Shown here: in pieces, positions 62,901 to 64,000 of the stretch
Position numbering within the stretch: position 1 is the stretch's first letter
Layout: each line of letters begins with the position of its first letter
Assembly: GCA_019058315.1 (NCBI GenBank)
Contig: JAHPZH010000002.1
Location: 939,910 to 1,003,909 of the forward strand
From: Candidatus Helarchaeota archaeon
GTDB taxonomy: Archaea; Asgardarchaeota; Lokiarchaeia; Helarchaeales; RDOG01
Reading direction: 5' to 3'
DNA: 64,000 bases
Notes under the pieces: model-generated
What the model was told of the DNA's origin: nothing
The model's input: the letters and a program-made list of their open reading frames with translations, nothing else
Database searches by the model: none
Made by a program: the position numbers and the translations under genes

Positions 62901-64000
62901 TTGTTAACCCAAATTCGGAGTTTATTTGTTTTTCCATCTTTTATATATTCATTAAAAGTAATGTCATTTACATGCCCCTCAAATAATACAGTATCTTGCA
63001 AACCGTGAAATTCCTTCCACATGTCAATTATTTTTACATGCATTAATGGTTCTTCCATATTAGGAGGTAGATTATAATTAACATTAAGTATGCTTAACTC
63101 CTCTAGAACTCCATAAGTCTGCGGGATAAATCTAAATTCTATAGATCTTCCGGGAGCAACTCTTTTCTTAAAGTCTATATCTATAATAAGACTATTCAGA
63201 TAGAATTCTTGCCTTATTAGATTAAGAAGTACCCAAATTTCATCAGATTGTAGGTGCATTAAGATATGTGGATCATCATCTATATAACCACTGAAGCCCG
63301 TTAACCAAAACAAACTAGACCAATCAAAAACAAAATGAGCCCCAATAGGAATACCAGCACCGTCAATATCTGGTATAAAGCTTACCAATCTTCCATCAAC
63401 CCAAATTCCACCTTTTAACCAAGCACCTCCAAACCCAAACTCGGGTGGACATCCACCAGATATAATCATGCTGTTAATCTTACCACCAGGCATTATGGGA
63501 ACTTCTACAGATTCATGTCCAATAGTTTCAGTATATGGAAATTCGCCACAGTAATAATAATACCATATATTCATGATTCCATGATGAATAGAGACAGTCC
63601 ATGAGAATGATGGCTCATATGCAGCTTGAGGACCGAATATTTGGTAGTGGTATGAATGACCATTTACATATAATCCCGTATAAGATTCTTTTTTACCATC
63701 TTGATCTCTATCAGGAGCATAAAGGTCGAATGGTGTAAATTCTACAAAACTTCCTTGTTCTGAGAATATGGGATAATAATATTCTTTCATTTCATTTATA
63801 TTTTGATAGAAAATCTCTCCTGGAATATCTAATACAGTATCAATTCCAAACATATCTGGTGATGTCTCTCGTGGTGTACCTTTGGGATGAGAAATATGAG
63901 TAAATGGACGATTACCAGTAAAAATAAATGATCCATAACTTTCGAGATATATTTCTAATAATGAAGCCTGAGCAAAGAAATGAATCCTGTCCTCATAACT
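59951..64000 (-). CDS. Giant exported-looking protein, 5' end beyond the window
   Basis: The frame runs for at least 1349 codons; a Met lies at 63853, but the frame is open and protein-like to the edge of the window (for example QASLLEIYLESYGSFIFTGN), so the true start is outside. The visible part is rich in aromatic and acidic residues, with many strand patterns. A hydrophobic region of about 60 residues lies about 290 residues before the end (CIAAIASTIISYGATSPAAI and on), and a basic C-terminal domain closes it. I recognise no family. Its large, strand-rich front and a hydrophobic passage before a compact tail recall secreted toxins or surface-layer proteins, but there is no motif for either. 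It is convergent with the propeller gene cluster. Confidence 0.65.
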   Translation of the reverse strand, partial: SYEDRIHFFAQASLLEIYLESYGSFIFTGNRPFTHISHPKGTPRETSPDMFGIDTVLDIPGEIFYQNINEMKEYYYPIFSEQGSFVEFTPFDLYAPDRDQDGKKESYTGLYVNGHSYHYQIFGPQAAYEPSFSWTVSIHHGIMNIWYYYYCGEFPYTETIGHESVEVPIMPGGKINSMIISGGCPPEFGFGGAWLKGGIWVDGRLVSFIPDIDGAGIPIGAHFVFDWSSLFWLTGFSGYIDDDPHILMHLQSDEIWVLLNLIRQEFYLNSLIIDIDFKKRVAPGRSIEFRFIPQTYGVLEELSILNVNYNLPPNMEEPLMHVKIIDMWKEFHGLQDTVLFEGHVNDITFNEYIKDGKTNKLRIWVNKYNSYRVIITPSITMEFNYYWAAETNFRDKDEFEENRDMDWIKWALLDTSYKINKSIGEVIPTDNGKYMWEGLNDPYIPNYGVLVRPLIDYYDRIIVDFARFGNSYDGVTIPCIIQANDNGGGFVAYTMSQNPITLFHLNTSFTAAYITNFITLQQLTTITSNRYKNMIGNIHKRVFGFDLLDMNPSTGAFGIDWEGYWPAVTTDFIPATYSFNRPIYNKAWGTVLPTWYAPLFHALNFLVMPITAFLMMPEVLFGPPLPLSDLAEPGLFGGVWGADWYGYFTGFSHMGINDHDYRSYYTDWELYEQYTDPDMPFNEKTLRDPGFGWSEFGEPLQLRIATSEPLEWEMFNTYGTLLRLPFVILQDITFEIRLDAALKAHFPDVNNAYIWIESNFQNSYGEEEDSSWMKEARDAYEYLPSEEYNFLLKSGNIINVEGIKLDTFESTTSNSYELTHIPLDHENMIIIDQNINQPFDYTDEINSGYQYTVEIEEFLLKSPIFTIHLYLDGAPYSPGGNDITIQYETVFYKDIDYKHIKDEESPYYNSIQWVGDTPKADSTFYITYVYASNEAEPFKLDLNKDIHKVSLGYPLDNFIWNSWLSMLGAEVQIPWLTIKIYDYDPEQYAMENYGKDFNSLTLEQQNEFRRGHLLDVKYMGIPLEIDKDYKLAYSSYKALHKLTMKDWEWYTAYFEPIVKIGVCIAAIASTIISYGATSPAAIALIAYTVADTVSELFLHAGLLTLAARGIAGLAGELAGSPRTGYAFANFEFSNPIPQAAQWYINTGPIIGGYAPKFFYGHVVNYVIGAVISYILDEGIDTAIKKVGGKLGFDMRSKAEKAEEVRAQRAYLTSLEGAGDIPSIRETFYEPLERVSKLDEDILGRPLQAGASIEIFGQLIEKPSFLFGRRVTEPQVYKFPDAKLFYNPFGDDYTFIPKTMENNIRSLQRSLYYSYKITRTKKFRSEIMLGMSWDTFKRDIGRIVGYSPFS

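Noticed and set aside
1..64000. tRNA or rRNA genes
   Set aside because: I scanned for GC-rich clusters with T-loop-like sequence and long conserved rRNA stretches and saw none; a covariance-model search would be the decisive test.

Overview
The window (about 30% GC, many TTG and GTG starts, GGTGA-type ribosome binding sites) looks like the genome of an Asgard archaeon, most likely of the Lokiarchaeia. The basis is the mixture of archaeal chemotaxis genes and archaeal-type regulators with eukaryote-like parts: two Ras-superfamily GTPases, several proteins ending in a roadblock/longin-like domain, an SDS22-like leucine-rich-repeat protein, TPR proteins, PH-like/zinc-ribbon proteins and a protein closely resembling INSIG. 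No rRNA, tRNA or CRISPR array was seen.

Region by region. 1-7.0 kb: a chemotaxis operon (partial Ig-like protein, unknown gene, cheW, cheC, cheR, cheB, a degenerate histidine kinase) facing a short membrane chemoreceptor; cheA, cheY and cheD are not in view. 7.2-18 kb: accessory genes, a GTPase with the decayed tail of a paralogue in front of it, a 1488-residue receptor-like beta-propeller protein, a tnpB fragment joined to a methyltransferase fragment, and a seven-helix membrane protein with a C-terminal roadblock/longin-like domain. 18-30 kb: membrane proteins (HXXEE, DUF998, a second seven-helix/longin-like protein), a TPR protein, a 15-repeat LRR protein, a duplicated-domain surface protein, and an orphan [NiFe]-hydrogenase small subunit. 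30-38 kb: an amidase with the remnant of a second copy nearby, a TetR regulator with three evenly spaced palindromic operators in front of a NapH-like ferredoxin membrane protein, a flavodoxin-like protein, a double-winged-helix AsnC-type regulator and a radical SAM enzyme. 38-49 kb: a 1124-residue helical-repeat protein ending in a longin-like domain, an amidohydrolase, a stand-alone longin-like protein, a small zinc ribbon, an AAA ATPase, the INSIG-like protein, a second GTPase and a third seven-helix/longin-like protein. 49-64 kb: a tRNA-binding-domain protein, a DUF4139 protein, a hotdog thioesterase, an ADP-forming acyl-CoA synthetase alpha subunit, and a surface cluster (two eight-repeat propeller proteins flanking a membrane-anchored subtilase, then a giant unknown protein cut by the window edge).

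Working picture (inference): the window is rich in membrane sensing. Three seven-helix proteins and one propeller protein carry cytoplasmic domains of a roadblock/longin-like type, the kind of fold that elsewhere partners with small Ras-like GTPases, and two unusual GTPases with an altered switch II motif lie close to two of them. A dispersed 29-bp imperfect inverted repeat, always in the same orientation, punctuates the intergenic spaces between 8 and 30 kb. Family names given here rest on reading motifs by eye; no database search was run.
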